Below, in pieces: positions 1 through 6,380 of a stretch of DNA of 6,489 nucleotides. The stretch's first letter is position 1; each line of letters begins with the position of its first letter. The stretch spans positions 1 to 6,489 of the forward strand of contig QIGP01000299.1 in the NCBI GenBank assembly GCA_003228965.1, in the 5' to 3' direction. The DNA is from Gammaproteobacteria bacterium (lineage in GTDB: Bacteria; Pseudomonadota; Gammaproteobacteria; Steroidobacterales; SZUA-146). The translations under genes were made by a program, and so were the position numbers. Under the pieces are notes generated by a model that did not search any database, was not told where the DNA came from, and worked only from the letters and a program-made list of their open reading frames with translations.

Positions 1-80
1 TCTTCAATAGCGTGCGGCAACAGCCCGAGGAGCGCGGCTCCGAGTAATGCACCTGTGGCAAAACTTACGAGGTACGGTAC
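1..80 (-). pseudogene. Inverted fragment of the same ZIP transporter gene (TM2)
   Basis: Reading the minus strand from position 80 down to 3 gives an uninterrupted frame that starts VPYLVSFATGALLG and ends LLGLLPHAIE. This is the typical second transmembrane helix of a ZIP transporter, which in an intact protein lies just before the TM3 sequence that begins on the plus strand at about 83. The two pieces are therefore neighbouring parts of one gene pointing in opposite directions. The switch lies around 75-83, in the GTAC-rich stretch GGTACGGTACGG, whose GTAC cores are palindromic. The rest of the N-terminus would lie outside the window. Either a true local inversion broke the gene, or a fold-back chimera arose during amplification or assembly; the sequence alone cannot decide. 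The match to ZIP TM2 is from family knowledge, not a search. Confidence 0.72.
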
Positions 81-622
81 GGCTGTTTTTCGTGCTCGAG
101 AAACTCGTACTTTGGCGCCATTGCCATTTTGATGATTGTGAAGCGCACGGCCCTGGCGAGCAACATCGCGACCAGTCAACCGCACAAATGATTCTGGTGG
201 GAGACGGGCTGCACAACTTTCTCGACGGACTGTTAATTGGCGCCGCCTTCCTGACCGACTTCGAATTGGGTGTCGTAACCACAATCGCGGTAGTTGCTCA
301 CGAAATACCGCAGGAAATTGGCGATGTCGCAGTCCTGCTGGCAGCCGGTTACAGCAAGTCTAAAGTCATGTTTCTGAACGTACTCGTTAGCTTCACTACC
401 GTTGTTGGTGGCATCATTGCATGGGGCTGGCTGGCCGAAGCGGAGGCCCTTCGTCCTTACGTTATTGCGGTAGCCGCTTCGAGTTTCTTGTACGTAGCAG
501 TAGCTGACCTGATTCCTGGCCTACATCGCAAAGTGGGCGGATTTGCAAGCTTAATGCAAGTAATTTTCATCGGTCTGGGCGTGGTGGTGATTTACTTCAG
601 CCACTCATCTATGCATGGCTAG
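47..622 (+). CDS. ZIP-family divalent metal transporter, C-terminal part; 5' end broken
   Basis: This is the later part of an inner-membrane ZIP transporter, a family that moves zinc, iron or other divalent metals into the cytoplasm. Recognisable homology starts near position 83 with LFFVLEKLVLWRHCH (TM3 and the His-rich loop). It continues with HNFLDG (residues 56-61 from the ATG at 47; TM4 metal ligands His56, Asn57, Asp60) and HEIPQEIGD (85-93; TM5 ligands His85, Glu86, Glu90). Three further hydrophobic segments follow, ending in VIYFSHSSMHG before TAG. The first 12 residues from the ATG do not look like ZIP and are probably read from rearranged DNA. The frame is open from position 11, so the ATG at 47 is only the first available start. 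About 180 residues are seen, against roughly 240-270 for complete bacterial relatives; TM1, TM2 and the TM2-TM3 loop are missing from this strand. The family is clear; the metal cannot be told. Confidence 0.85.
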   Translation: MHLWQNLRGTVRLFFVLEKLVLWRHCHFDDCEAHGPGEQHRDQSTAQMILVGDGLHNFLDGLLIGAAFLTDFELGVVTTIAVVAHEIPQEIGDVAVLLAAGYSKSKVMFLNVLVSFTTVVGGIIAWGWLAEAEALRPYVIAVAASSFLYVAVADLIPGLHRKVGGFASLMQVIFIGLGVVVIYFSHSSMHG

Positions 623-642
623 CATTAGCCCAGAAAAACCAG

Positions 643-771
643 GTCGTTGCGAGCCCGAAGGGCGCGGCAATCGCTTAACGTCAACGTGGCTAAACTAATT
701 GAATCCATGGCAACCGGATGGAGATTGCCACACCCGCGGTCTGCGGCTTCGCAATGACCGGAAGAGATTAC
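643..771 (+). repeat. Imperfect-palindrome dispersed repeat, copy 1
   Basis: The left arm at 643 begins GTCGTTGCGAGCCCGAAGGG and runs into GGCAATCGC. The right arm at 720-758 (GGAGATTGCC ... TTCGCAATGAC) is its inverted counterpart, so the unit can fold into a long hairpin of about 116 nt. The arms match the widespread bacterial intergenic repeat type built on TTGCGAGC...GGCAATC. A spacer ending ATTAC leads straight into the second copy. There is no open frame of protein-like character. Confidence 0.8.
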
Positions 772-893
772 GTCATTGCGAGCCCGGAGGGCGTGGCAAT
801 CTCTTAACGTTACGTTGTTCTAACTTACTGAAGCCACACCAACCTGACGGGGATTGCCACACCCGCTTTGCGGGTTCGCAAAGACGGGGTTAC
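772..893 (+). repeat. Imperfect-palindrome dispersed repeat, copy 2 (tandem)
   Basis: The left arm at 772 reads GTCATTGCGAGCCCGGAGGG then GCGTGGCAATCTC. The inverted right arm at 850-884 reads GGGATTGCCACACCCGC, then the hairpin tip ACCCGCTTTGCGGGT (861-875), then TTCGCAAAGAC. The middle part (CTTAACGT...TAAC..ACTGAA..) aligns with copy 1 at nearly equal length. The two copies are thus a diverged tandem duplication of the whole unit with a period of about 129 bp, and not just chance arms. Confidence 0.8.
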
Positions 894-901
894 GCTTGCC
901 A

Positions 902-929
902 CTTGAAATAACCCTGAGTGACCTCAACA
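902..929 (+). promoter_or_regulatory. Putative sigma-32 (RpoH) heat-shock promoter of clpB
   Basis: CTTGAAA at 902-908 is an exact match to the Escherichia coli sigma-32 -35 consensus. Thirteen nucleotides later CCTCAACA (922-929) partly matches the -10 consensus CCCCATNT, with the conserved C's mostly kept. The spacer length is within the known range. Transcription would start near 936-938, giving a short leader of about 27 nt before the clpB ATG. clpB is a classic sigma-32 target, which supports the call; the -10 match is only moderate. Confidence 0.6.
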
Positions 930-963
930 TAAAAGGCATTAGACACCAGTTTGAGGTCGCATC

Positions 964-3549
964 ATGCGCATGGACAAATTAACCAGCAAGTTCCAAATGG
1001 CGCTTGCCGACGCTCAGTCGCTCGCTCTTGGCAAGGATCATCAGTTCATTGAACCTTCCCACCTCATGATTGCCATGCTCGACCAGCAAGGCGGCTCAAC
1101 CCGTCAACTGCTGGCCAAAGCCGGCGTTAACGTCAACCTGTTACGTTCGCGCCTTGGCGAGGTGATAGATCAAATCGCAAAAGTATCTGGAGTGGACGGT
1201 GAAATTCACTTATCCAACGACCTGGGCAAACTTCTCAACCAATGCGACAAGCTTGCGCAAAAGCGCAACGACTCCTATATCTCATCCGAACTTTTTGTGC
1301 TGGCGGCTGTAACAGACAAAGGATCACTTGGGCGGGTGCTCAAGGAATCTGGCGCAGTGGCCGAAGCACTCAACAAAGCGGTCGAAGACTTACGCGGCGA
1401 CAGTGTGGTTGACGACCCCAATGCAGAAGACGCCAGACAGGCGCTGGAAAAATATACGCTCGATCTCACGGAAAGAGCAGAACAGGGAAAGCTCGATCCG
1501 ATCATCGGTCGCGACAGTGAAATTCGTCGCACTATTCAAGTGTTGCAACGACGTACCAAGAACAACCCGGTACTCATTGGCGAACCAGGCGTCGGCAAAA
1601 CGGCCATTGTCGAGGGACTGGCGCAGCGCATTGTGAATGGCGAAGTTCCCGAAGGCTTAAGAAACAAACGCGTGCTCTCGCTCGATCTCGGCGCTTTAGT
1701 TGCCGGGGCAAAGTTCCGTGGCGAATTCGAGGAACGTCTAAAAGCACTGCTTGGCGACCTTGCGAAGCAAGAAGGTCAAGTCATTTTATTTATTGATGAA
1801 CTACACACCATGGTGGGCGCCGGTCGTGCCGATGGCGCGATGGATGCAAGCAACATGCTCAAGCCAGCGCTTGCTCGCGGTGAACTGCACTGTGTGGGAG
1901 CGACCACCACCGATGAATACCGAAAGTACATTGAAAAAGACGCAGCGCTTGCCCGTCGCTTTCTAACCATCATGGTCGATGAACCAACAGTGGAAGATAC
2001 TGTCGCAATTTTACGCGGACTGAAAGATCGTTACGAAGTGCACCACGGCGTCAATATTACAGACCCCGCAATCATCGCCGCAGCCACACTTAGCCATCGC
2101 TATATTTCAGACCGACAACTGCCAGACAAAGCAATTGACCTTATTGACGAGGCCGCTTCCCGTATTCGTATGGAAATTGATTCGAAGCCCGAATCCATGG
2201 ACTTGCTGGAACGCCAGCTCATCAAGCTTAAAATTGAGCGTGAGTCGCTTAAGTCAGAAGACGACGACGCTTCGCGCAAACGACTGCAAGAACTCGAATC
2301 GACCATTAACGATGTCGAAGGCGAGTTTGCCGATCTGGAAGAAATATGGAAAGCCGAAAAGCTAAGCGTCGAAGGCTCCGCCAAAATCAGAGAACAGCTT
2401 GAAGAAGCGCGAACTGAACTGGAAACAGCGCATCGCGCCGGCGACTTGGGACGCATGTCAGAAATTCAGTACGGACGCGTTCCGGAGCTTGAGAAACAGC
2501 TTGAAGCTTCCGAAGGCGCAGAAAAAGTCGAAACTACGCTGCTGCGTAATCAGGTGACCGAAGCTGAAGTGGCCGACGTCGTCGCCAAGTGGACCGGCAT
2601 TCCAGTCGACCGCATGATGGAAGGCGAACGCGAGAAATTGCTACGCATGGAATCCGAGCTTGGCAGTCGCGTCATAGGTCAACAAGAGGCGCTGGTTTGT
2701 GTGTCCAACGCCGTGCGCCGTGCGCGTGCAGGCCTGGGCGACCCCAAACGACCTAACGGTTCGTTCTTGTTTTTAGGACCAACCGGTGTTGGTAAAACCG
2801 AATTGAGCAAAGCGCTCGCCGAATTCTTGTTTGATTCGGAAGACGCATTAATACGCATTGATATGTCGGAGTTCATGGAAAAACACTCGGTCGCGCGCCT
2901 GATTGGTGCGCCACCAGGATACGTAGGTTACGAAGAAGGTGGCTACCTGACGGAAGCCGTACGCCGCAAACCCTACTCGGTAATTCTGCTCGACGAAGTC
3001 GAAAAGGCACATCACGACGTGTTTAACATTTTGTTGCAGGTACTCGATGACGGACGACTCACAGACGGCCAGGGACGCACGGTCGATTTTCGCCATTGCG
3101 TCGTCATCATGACGTCGAACCTTGGCTCCCAGATCATTCAGGACCTCGCAGGCGAAGAGAATTACGACGCGATGAAAGCCGCCGTAATGGAAGTGGTCGG
3201 ACAACATTTCCGTCCCGAGTTCATTAATCGCATTGACGATACGGTGGTGTTTCATCCATTGGATCGCGACGAAATTCGTCAGATTGTCGATATTCAAATT
3301 GGTACGCTGTCCGGACGCCTTGGTGAGCGGGAGCTTGGCCTTACTCTCACCGACGCGGCACGCGATTTACTGGGCGATGCGGGTTTCGACCCGGTTTACG
3401 GCGCACGTCCGCTAAGGCGAGCCATTCAGCAGCGCCTGGAAAACCCTCTGGCACAGCGAATTCTGGCAGGAACGTTTGCTTCTGGAGATTTAATCGAGGT
3501 CGATGTAGATGACGGCGAACTGATATTTGAAAAATCGGTGCGTCACTGA
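964..3549 (+). CDS. clpB: ATP-dependent protein disaggregase ClpB (Hsp104 family)
   Basis: ClpB is the cytoplasmic AAA+ hexamer that, with DnaK/DnaJ/GrpE, pulls proteins out of heat-induced aggregates. The 861 residues cover the full family layout. They are the N-terminal Clp repeat domain (about 1-145), AAA-1 with Walker A GEPGVGKT (206-213), Walker B ILFIDE (274-279) and arginine fingers Arg331/Arg332, and the coiled-coil middle domain (about 409-530, with the conserved Tyr503). AAA-2 follows with Walker A GPTGVGKT (605-612), pore loop GYVGYEEGG (Tyr653), Walker B VILLDE (673-678) and sensor-2 GARPLRR (Arg815). Numbering matches E. coli ClpB throughout, with four extra residues at the C-terminus. 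The AAA-1 pore loop has Phe251 ([10 protein letters not shown]) where E. coli has Tyr. The start [11 protein letters not shown] matches the family start, and GAGG at 953-956 is a ribosome-binding site 7 nt upstream. A GTG at codon 148 lies near the internal start used for the short E. coli form, but has no clear Shine-Dalgarno here. Confidence 0.99.
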   Translation: MRMDKLTSKFQMALADAQSLALGKDHQFIEPSHLMIAMLDQQGGSTRQLLAKAGVNVNLLRSRLGEVIDQIAKVSGVDGEIHLSNDLGKLLNQCDKLAQKRNDSYISSELFVLAAVTDKGSLGRVLKESGAVAEALNKAVEDLRGDSVVDDPNAEDARQALEKYTLDLTERAEQGKLDPIIGRDSEIRRTIQVLQRRTKNNPVLIGEPGVGKTAIVEGLAQRIVNGEVPEGLRNKRVLSLDLGALVAGAKFRGEFEERLKALLGDLAKQEGQVILFIDELHTMVGAGRADGAMDASNMLKPALARGELHCVGATTTDEYRKYIEKDAALARRFLTIMVDEPTVEDTVAILRGLKDRYEVHHGVNITDPAIIAAATLSHRYISDRQLPDKAIDLIDEAASRIRMEIDSKPESMDLLERQLIKLKIERESLKSEDDDASRKRLQELESTINDVEGEFADLEEIWKAEKLSVEGSAKIREQLEEARTELETAHRAGDLGRMSEIQYGRVPELEKQLEASEGAEKVETTLLRNQVTEAEVADVVAKWTGIPVDRMMEGEREKLLRMESELGSRVIGQQEALVCVSNAVRRARAGLGDPKRPNGSFLFLGPTGVGKTELSKALAEFLFDSEDALIRIDMSEFMEKHSVARLIGAPPGYVGYEEGGYLTEAVRRKPYSVILLDEVEKAHHDVFNILLQVLDDGRLTDGQGRTVDFRHCVVIMTSNLGSQIIQDLAGEENYDAMKAAVMEVVGQHFRPEFINRIDDTVVFHPLDRDEIRQIVDIQIGTLSGRLGERELGLTLTDAARDLLGDAGFDPVYGARPLRRAIQQRLENPLAQRILAGTFASGDLIEVDVDDGELIFEKSVRH

Positions 3550-3602
3550 CACACTCGCGCCTCTGAAACCTTAAGCAAAACTACGCAAAGAAAACCCTAC
3601 CC

Positions 3603-3932
3603 ATGCCAATATATGAATATCAGTGCTCTAAATGTGGGCACGAATTCGATGAACTGCAAAAAATGGATGACGACCCGTTAACGGATTGTCCTGAGTGCGA
3701 GAAGGCTACGCTTGTGAAGTTGGTTTCTGCGCCAAACTTTCGCCTGAAGGGTGCTGGCTGGTACGAAACCGACTTTAAGAAAGACAAGCGCAAGAACATT
3801 GCCGATGATTCCAATGGCAAGAAGCCGTCTTCAGACGAAAAGCCCAAGAAAGCGGACGCTCCATCCAAGAAAGACTCTACTGCGTCATCGAAGAAAGAGT
3901 CTTCGAAGCCTGCGAAGGTAGAGAAAAAATAA
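3603..3932 (+). CDS. FmdB-family zinc-ribbon protein with lysine-rich tail
   Basis: This 109-residue protein has the typical FmdB N-terminus MPIYEYQCSKCGHEFD and two Cys-X2-Cys knuckles (Cys8/Cys11 and Cys29/Cys32), expected to hold one zinc ion. The conserved stretch LVSAPNFRLKGAGWYETDF (41-59) follows. From about residue 60 the sequence turns into a Lys/Ser/Asp-rich, probably disordered tail with repeated KK pairs, ending VEKK. The family is named after a supposed regulator of amidase/formamidase genes, but the biochemical role of most members is unknown, so no function is claimed. It starts 53 nt after the clpB stop with no hairpin between, so co-transcription with clpB is likely. The upstream region has no strong Shine-Dalgarno sequence (only A-rich CAAAGAAAA), which suggests modest translation. 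A gene-internal inverted repeat AAGACTCT/AGAGTCTT lies in the tail (3871-3878 and 3896-3903). Confidence 0.9.
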   Translation: MPIYEYQCSKCGHEFDELQKMDDDPLTDCPECEKATLVKLVSAPNFRLKGAGWYETDFKKDKRKNIADDSNGKKPSSDEKPKKADAPSKKDSTASSKKESSKPAKVEKK

Positions 3933-4236
3933 AGGAGGTCGGGGCTAAGCCCCGGACCCCTTATCTAGGGTTGCACCCTGAAGTTTCCCCACAACTCATC
4001 GACTGAACTCCATTTGCGCCAGTATGTTAGGTGGAGGATGTAACAGGCTTTGCCATAAATGTTTGAGTGGGATGAAGTCACCGCATTTTAGCGCATTGAA
4101 GCCTAAGCGCAACACAGAGTCACTGGGGCCGCTATGGTAGCAAATTCCTTAGAAATATTTTTGCCCCATTTGGCACGAAAAGACGCTGTAGTTAGTGGGG
4201 ACATCGTGCAAGGTCGCAAACATTGGGGATATCAAA
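3933..4236. other. Intergenic region without a convincing gene
   Basis: About 300 nt between the zinc-ribbon gene and the exported protein. It holds the hairpin at 3937-3958 and a second small one, AGGGT-TGC-ACCCT (3967-3979). An AT-rich stretch (about 4141-4161) could be part of the promoter for the next gene. A 38-codon frame (4024-4140) has no ribosome-binding site or recognised homology and is not called. I see no tRNA, riboswitch or operator that I can name. Confidence 0.6.
3937..3958 (+). terminator. Hairpin after the zinc-ribbon gene, possible terminator
   Basis: CGGGGC-TAA-GCCCCG (3940-3954) is a perfect 6-bp GC stem with a 3-nt loop. It is extended by GGT/ACC around a one-base bulge. 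It begins five bases after the stop codon. No T-run follows (CCTTATCT), so it is at best a weak intrinsic terminator and may instead act as an mRNA 3'-end stabiliser or be a small REP-like repeat. Confidence 0.45.
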
Positions 4237-6342
4237 ATGGACATTACGTATACGAGTAAAGGCAAGTCGTTACTGCTAGGAGTCGTTACAGGATTTGTGT
4301 TGGCAACATCAATGGCGCAAGCATCAGAACTATCGATGTCCTGTGTCGACTCCGCCAGCCCACATGAAACTGTATTCGATCAGCACGCTACTGAGTGTGG
4401 CTCCTATTTGACAACGCCCAAAGCCAGTCATTACGAGCGCTTGGAGCATACGAGTCACAACGCCCCGCCAAATGCATTTACAACTTCTGATTCTGTAGAA
4501 CCGCAAGAAATTAAACTTGACCACATTGCAGAACTGATTCGGCAACAGGACGAGACAACGGCAGAGTGCGACGAGGGTGTAATTGCTGAACCTGTGCCAT
4601 TGGTCTATGGCAACTCTACGGTCGGCTGCAATATCGGGGCATCCCCAACCGATACCGATCGGTTCACATTTAGTGGTCTAGCTGGTGAAACGGTTCGACT
4701 GCGAATGGTAACGCTCACCAATAATCTGGACCCGAGTATTGAAATACGCGACAGTGGAAATATGCTGGTTGATTCGTTTGGTTGCTCAAGCTCAACCTTT
4801 GCTCGTTGCTCAACGGGTCTGACAGTCGAACTGCCAGTCACCGGTGGTTTTCTAGTAATAGTGTCAGAAACCGGTGCCGACAATACGGGCAGTTACACAC
4901 TCCAACTCGAACGGATTTTGCCACCACCGACGTCGGTAGCCGTAAACTACGACGAGGCAGTCGTTGACTCGATCGGACCGACCACGGACACCGACTTCTT
5001 CGTGTTCAACGCGACTGCCGGAACGACACTTCAACTAAATGCAGTAACCCTAACCAATAATCTGGATCTTCGTTTTCAAGTTTACGACCCCGACGACATA
5101 CTAGTCATCGATACCGTAGGCTGCAATGCCTCTACGTTTGCCAGATGCTCTTATGCGGTGAATTTGACGCCGACAGTCACAGGAGTCTATTCACTGCAAG
5201 TATTTGATGACGACGCGTTCAACGGCGGCGACTATCAATTCAGTTTGTGGTGTGTATTCGGAGACTGCGACGGGGCACCAGTGCCAGACTCCAATGGGCC
5301 ACAGCTCAATTATGTACTGGATACCGAAGATACAATTGAAGCCCTAACGGACGGAGACTTCTACACATTTAACGCAACCAGCGGCTCGACCGTCATCTTA
5401 CGTGGGGTTACTTTAACCAATAACCTGGACCCACACATCGAGGTGAGAGACCCAACCGGGGACCTTATCGTTAGTGGCGCTGCTTCTGGCGCCGGTTGTA
5501 ACGCCAGCACCTTTGCACAATGTTCTTTTGGTTTTACTTTATTGCCCACTATGTCCGGCACATATACTGTACGTATTTCAGACAATGACTCTTTTAACAC
5601 TGGCTCATACCGGATCAGTCTATTATGTGTATTGGGCGACTGCGACGGCGATAACGATGGTTTATTCGACAATGACCGTGAGATTTTGAGCTATGGTGTT
5701 GCCGTTACCGACAAGGGCGTTTCGCCTGGCACAGAAGGCGATTTTTACCAGTTCATGGGAAGCTCTGGTGACGAGATTAGGATAACGGTGACAGGTCAGT
5801 CCAACAATTTCGACCCGGGAATTCAAGTACACGACCCGGATGGCGTCCGGATAGTAAGTGGTATTGCAGAAGGTGCGGGTTGCAACGCGAGTACTTTTAC
5901 GCAGTGCTCATTCTCGACAACGCTGTTTCCTACCACAACTGGTGTGTATTCCTTGATGATAATCGACGACGACGCCTTCAATCCTGGCGAATACGACATC
6001 TCACTGGAGTGCATTTTTGGTACTGGGCCTGGGTTTACCTGCGTGGATCTTGAGGTTCCGCCCTTCTTGTGTGCCGACAATTGCAGCGCGGTCGACAATC
6101 CTTCGCAGCGCGATACAGATGCTGATGGCTATGGCAATTATTGCGACCCCGACTTTGACAATGATGGCAATGTGAACTTCACGGATATTAGTGCCTGGGT
6201 ACCGTTTTTTAACACGGTTTGTGGCGATGTGGATGAAGACATTAACGGAGATGGAATTTGTAACTTTGCAGATTTTTCAATCATCGTACGGCACTTTTTG
6301 ACCCCTCCTGGTCCTTCGTGCTCATACCCGAACTCACCGTAG
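4237..6342 (+). CDS. Exported PPC-repeat protein with thrombospondin-3 and dockerin-like calcium-binding C-terminus
   Basis: A 701-residue protein of unknown function, predicted to be exported by Sec. The ATG at 4237 is preferred over the GTG at 4195. It gives a clean signal peptide (Lys8, Lys10, hydrophobic LLLGVVTGFVLATSM, cleavage after AQA at residue 29) and GGGG at 4225-4228 lies upstream; the longer start puts a polar stretch in front of the signal. After a linker (30-120) come four PPC-like (pre-peptidase C-terminal) beta-sandwich repeats at about 122-226, 231-339, 352-465 and 478-592. They share TDxDxFxF, TLTNNLDP, a GC..STF..CS cysteine pair and GxYxxxL. Then follow a thrombospondin type 3 motif (614-637; DNC....NPSQ.DTDADGYG) and two 12-residue calcium loops of dockerin/EF-hand type (639-650 and 668-679), and a PPGPSC tail. 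No protease or other catalytic domain is seen, although PPC domains often accompany peptidases. An adhesive, structural or binding role at the cell surface is an inference. A hairpin follows the stop. Confidence 0.9.
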   Translation: MDITYTSKGKSLLLGVVTGFVLATSMAQASELSMSCVDSASPHETVFDQHATECGSYLTTPKASHYERLEHTSHNAPPNAFTTSDSVEPQEIKLDHIAELIRQQDETTAECDEGVIAEPVPLVYGNSTVGCNIGASPTDTDRFTFSGLAGETVRLRMVTLTNNLDPSIEIRDSGNMLVDSFGCSSSTFARCSTGLTVELPVTGGFLVIVSETGADNTGSYTLQLERILPPPTSVAVNYDEAVVDSIGPTTDTDFFVFNATAGTTLQLNAVTLTNNLDLRFQVYDPDDILVIDTVGCNASTFARCSYAVNLTPTVTGVYSLQVFDDDAFNGGDYQFSLWCVFGDCDGAPVPDSNGPQLNYVLDTEDTIEALTDGDFYTFNATSGSTVILRGVTLTNNLDPHIEVRDPTGDLIVSGAASGAGCNASTFAQCSFGFTLLPTMSGTYTVRISDNDSFNTGSYRISLLCVLGDCDGDNDGLFDNDREILSYGVAVTDKGVSPGTEGDFYQFMGSSGDEIRITVTGQSNNFDPGIQVHDPDGVRIVSGIAEGAGCNASTFTQCSFSTTLFPTTTGVYSLMIIDDDAFNPGEYDISLECIFGTGPGFTCVDLEVPPFLCADNCSAVDNPSQRDTDADGYGNYCDPDFDNDGNVNFTDISAWVPFFNTVCGDVDEDINGDGICNFADFSIIVRHFLTPPGPSCSYPNSP
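4600..6012 (+). repeat. Four tandem PPC-like domain repeats within the exported protein
   Basis: Four units of about 105-115 codons cover roughly 4600-4914, 4927-5253, 5290-5631 and 5668-6012. The strongest markers are TNNLDP (TNNLDL in unit 2, SNNFDP in unit 4), GC(N/S)(A/S)STFxxCS in all four, and a closing strand with SLWCVFGDC, SLLCVLGDC or SLECIFG in units 2-4. Unit 1 lacks the closing cysteine (LQLERI). Nucleotide identity is visible but low between units (for example ACCAATAATCTGGA in units 1 and 2), so the duplication is old. Confidence 0.8.
6076..6297 (+). other. Thrombospondin type 3 / dockerin-like calcium-binding module (within the exported protein)
   Basis: Residues 614-637 have the thrombospondin type 3 pattern with Cys616 and Cys636 flanking Asp626, Asp628 and Asp630. 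The loop DFDNDGNVNFTD (639-650) has acidic or Asn ligands at positions 1, 3, 5, 9 and 12. The second loop, DINGDGICNFAD (668-679), has the same pattern. Each is followed by a short hydrophobic helix (ISAWVPFF and FSIIVRHFL). Paired loop-helix repeats of this kind define dockerin-like folds. Calcium binding is inferred from the ligands; no cohesin partner is in view. Confidence 0.75.
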
Positions 6343-6348
6343 CCCTTT

Positions 6349-6380
6349 GCAGGCCGGATCACTAGCGTGGTCCGGCCTGC
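6349..6380 (+). terminator. Long hairpin after the exported-protein gene, probable terminator
   Basis: GCAGGCCGGATCAC (6349-6362) pairs with GTGGTCCGGCCTGC (6367-6380) to give a 14-bp stem with one T-G wobble and the 4-nt loop TAGC. It starts seven bases after the stop codon. The sequence after it (AATTCTGCC) has only a short AT-rich stretch instead of a true T-run, so termination strength is uncertain, but the position and stability fit a transcript end. Confidence 0.65.

Noticed and set aside
4..282. 92-codon minus-strand open frame at the window start
   Set aside because: It is in a different frame from the TM2-like minus-strand fragment and overlaps clear ZIP coding on the plus strand; the peptide is not membrane-like.
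643..893. CRISPR array
   Set aside because: There are only two units, they are long, imperfect and palindromic, and there are no regular short repeats with unique spacers or cas genes.
699..911. 70-codon plus-strand open frame between the ZIP remnant and clpB
   Set aside because: It runs through the two palindromic repeats; its peptide is a translation of repeat arms (QPDGDCHTR occurs twice) and it has no ribosome-binding site.
1405..1407. Internal GTG start for a short ClpB form
   Set aside because: The codon lies close to the internal start of E. coli ClpB, but no clear ribosome-binding site precedes it, so it is mentioned only under clpB.
2100..2456. 118-codon serine-rich minus-strand open frame inside clpB
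   Set aside because: The serine richness comes from the antisense of the charged coiled-coil codons of the ClpB middle domain.
2848..3297. 149-codon minus-strand open frame inside clpB
   Set aside because: It lies wholly within a clear ClpB reading frame and its peptide shows no domain character; it is a shadow of clpB codon use.
4024..4140. 38-codon plus-strand frame with a CNRLCHKC motif
   Set aside because: It has no ribosome-binding site at the ATG, no recognised homology and too short a length to stand alone; the cysteines may be chance.
4171..4186. TGGCACGAAAAGACGC as a sigma-54 promoter for the exported protein
   Set aside because: The -24 TGGCAC is perfect, but the -12 element does not match TTGC and the GC is one base off the required spacing.
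4170..4198. TTGGCA with 17-nt spacer as a sigma-70 promoter
   Set aside because: The -35 is good, but the -10 at that spacing reads TAGTGG, a poor match to TATAAT.
4195..4236. GTG at 4195 as start of the exported protein
   Set aside because: It adds 14 residues ahead of a complete signal peptide and has no Shine-Dalgarno; the ATG at 4237 fits better.
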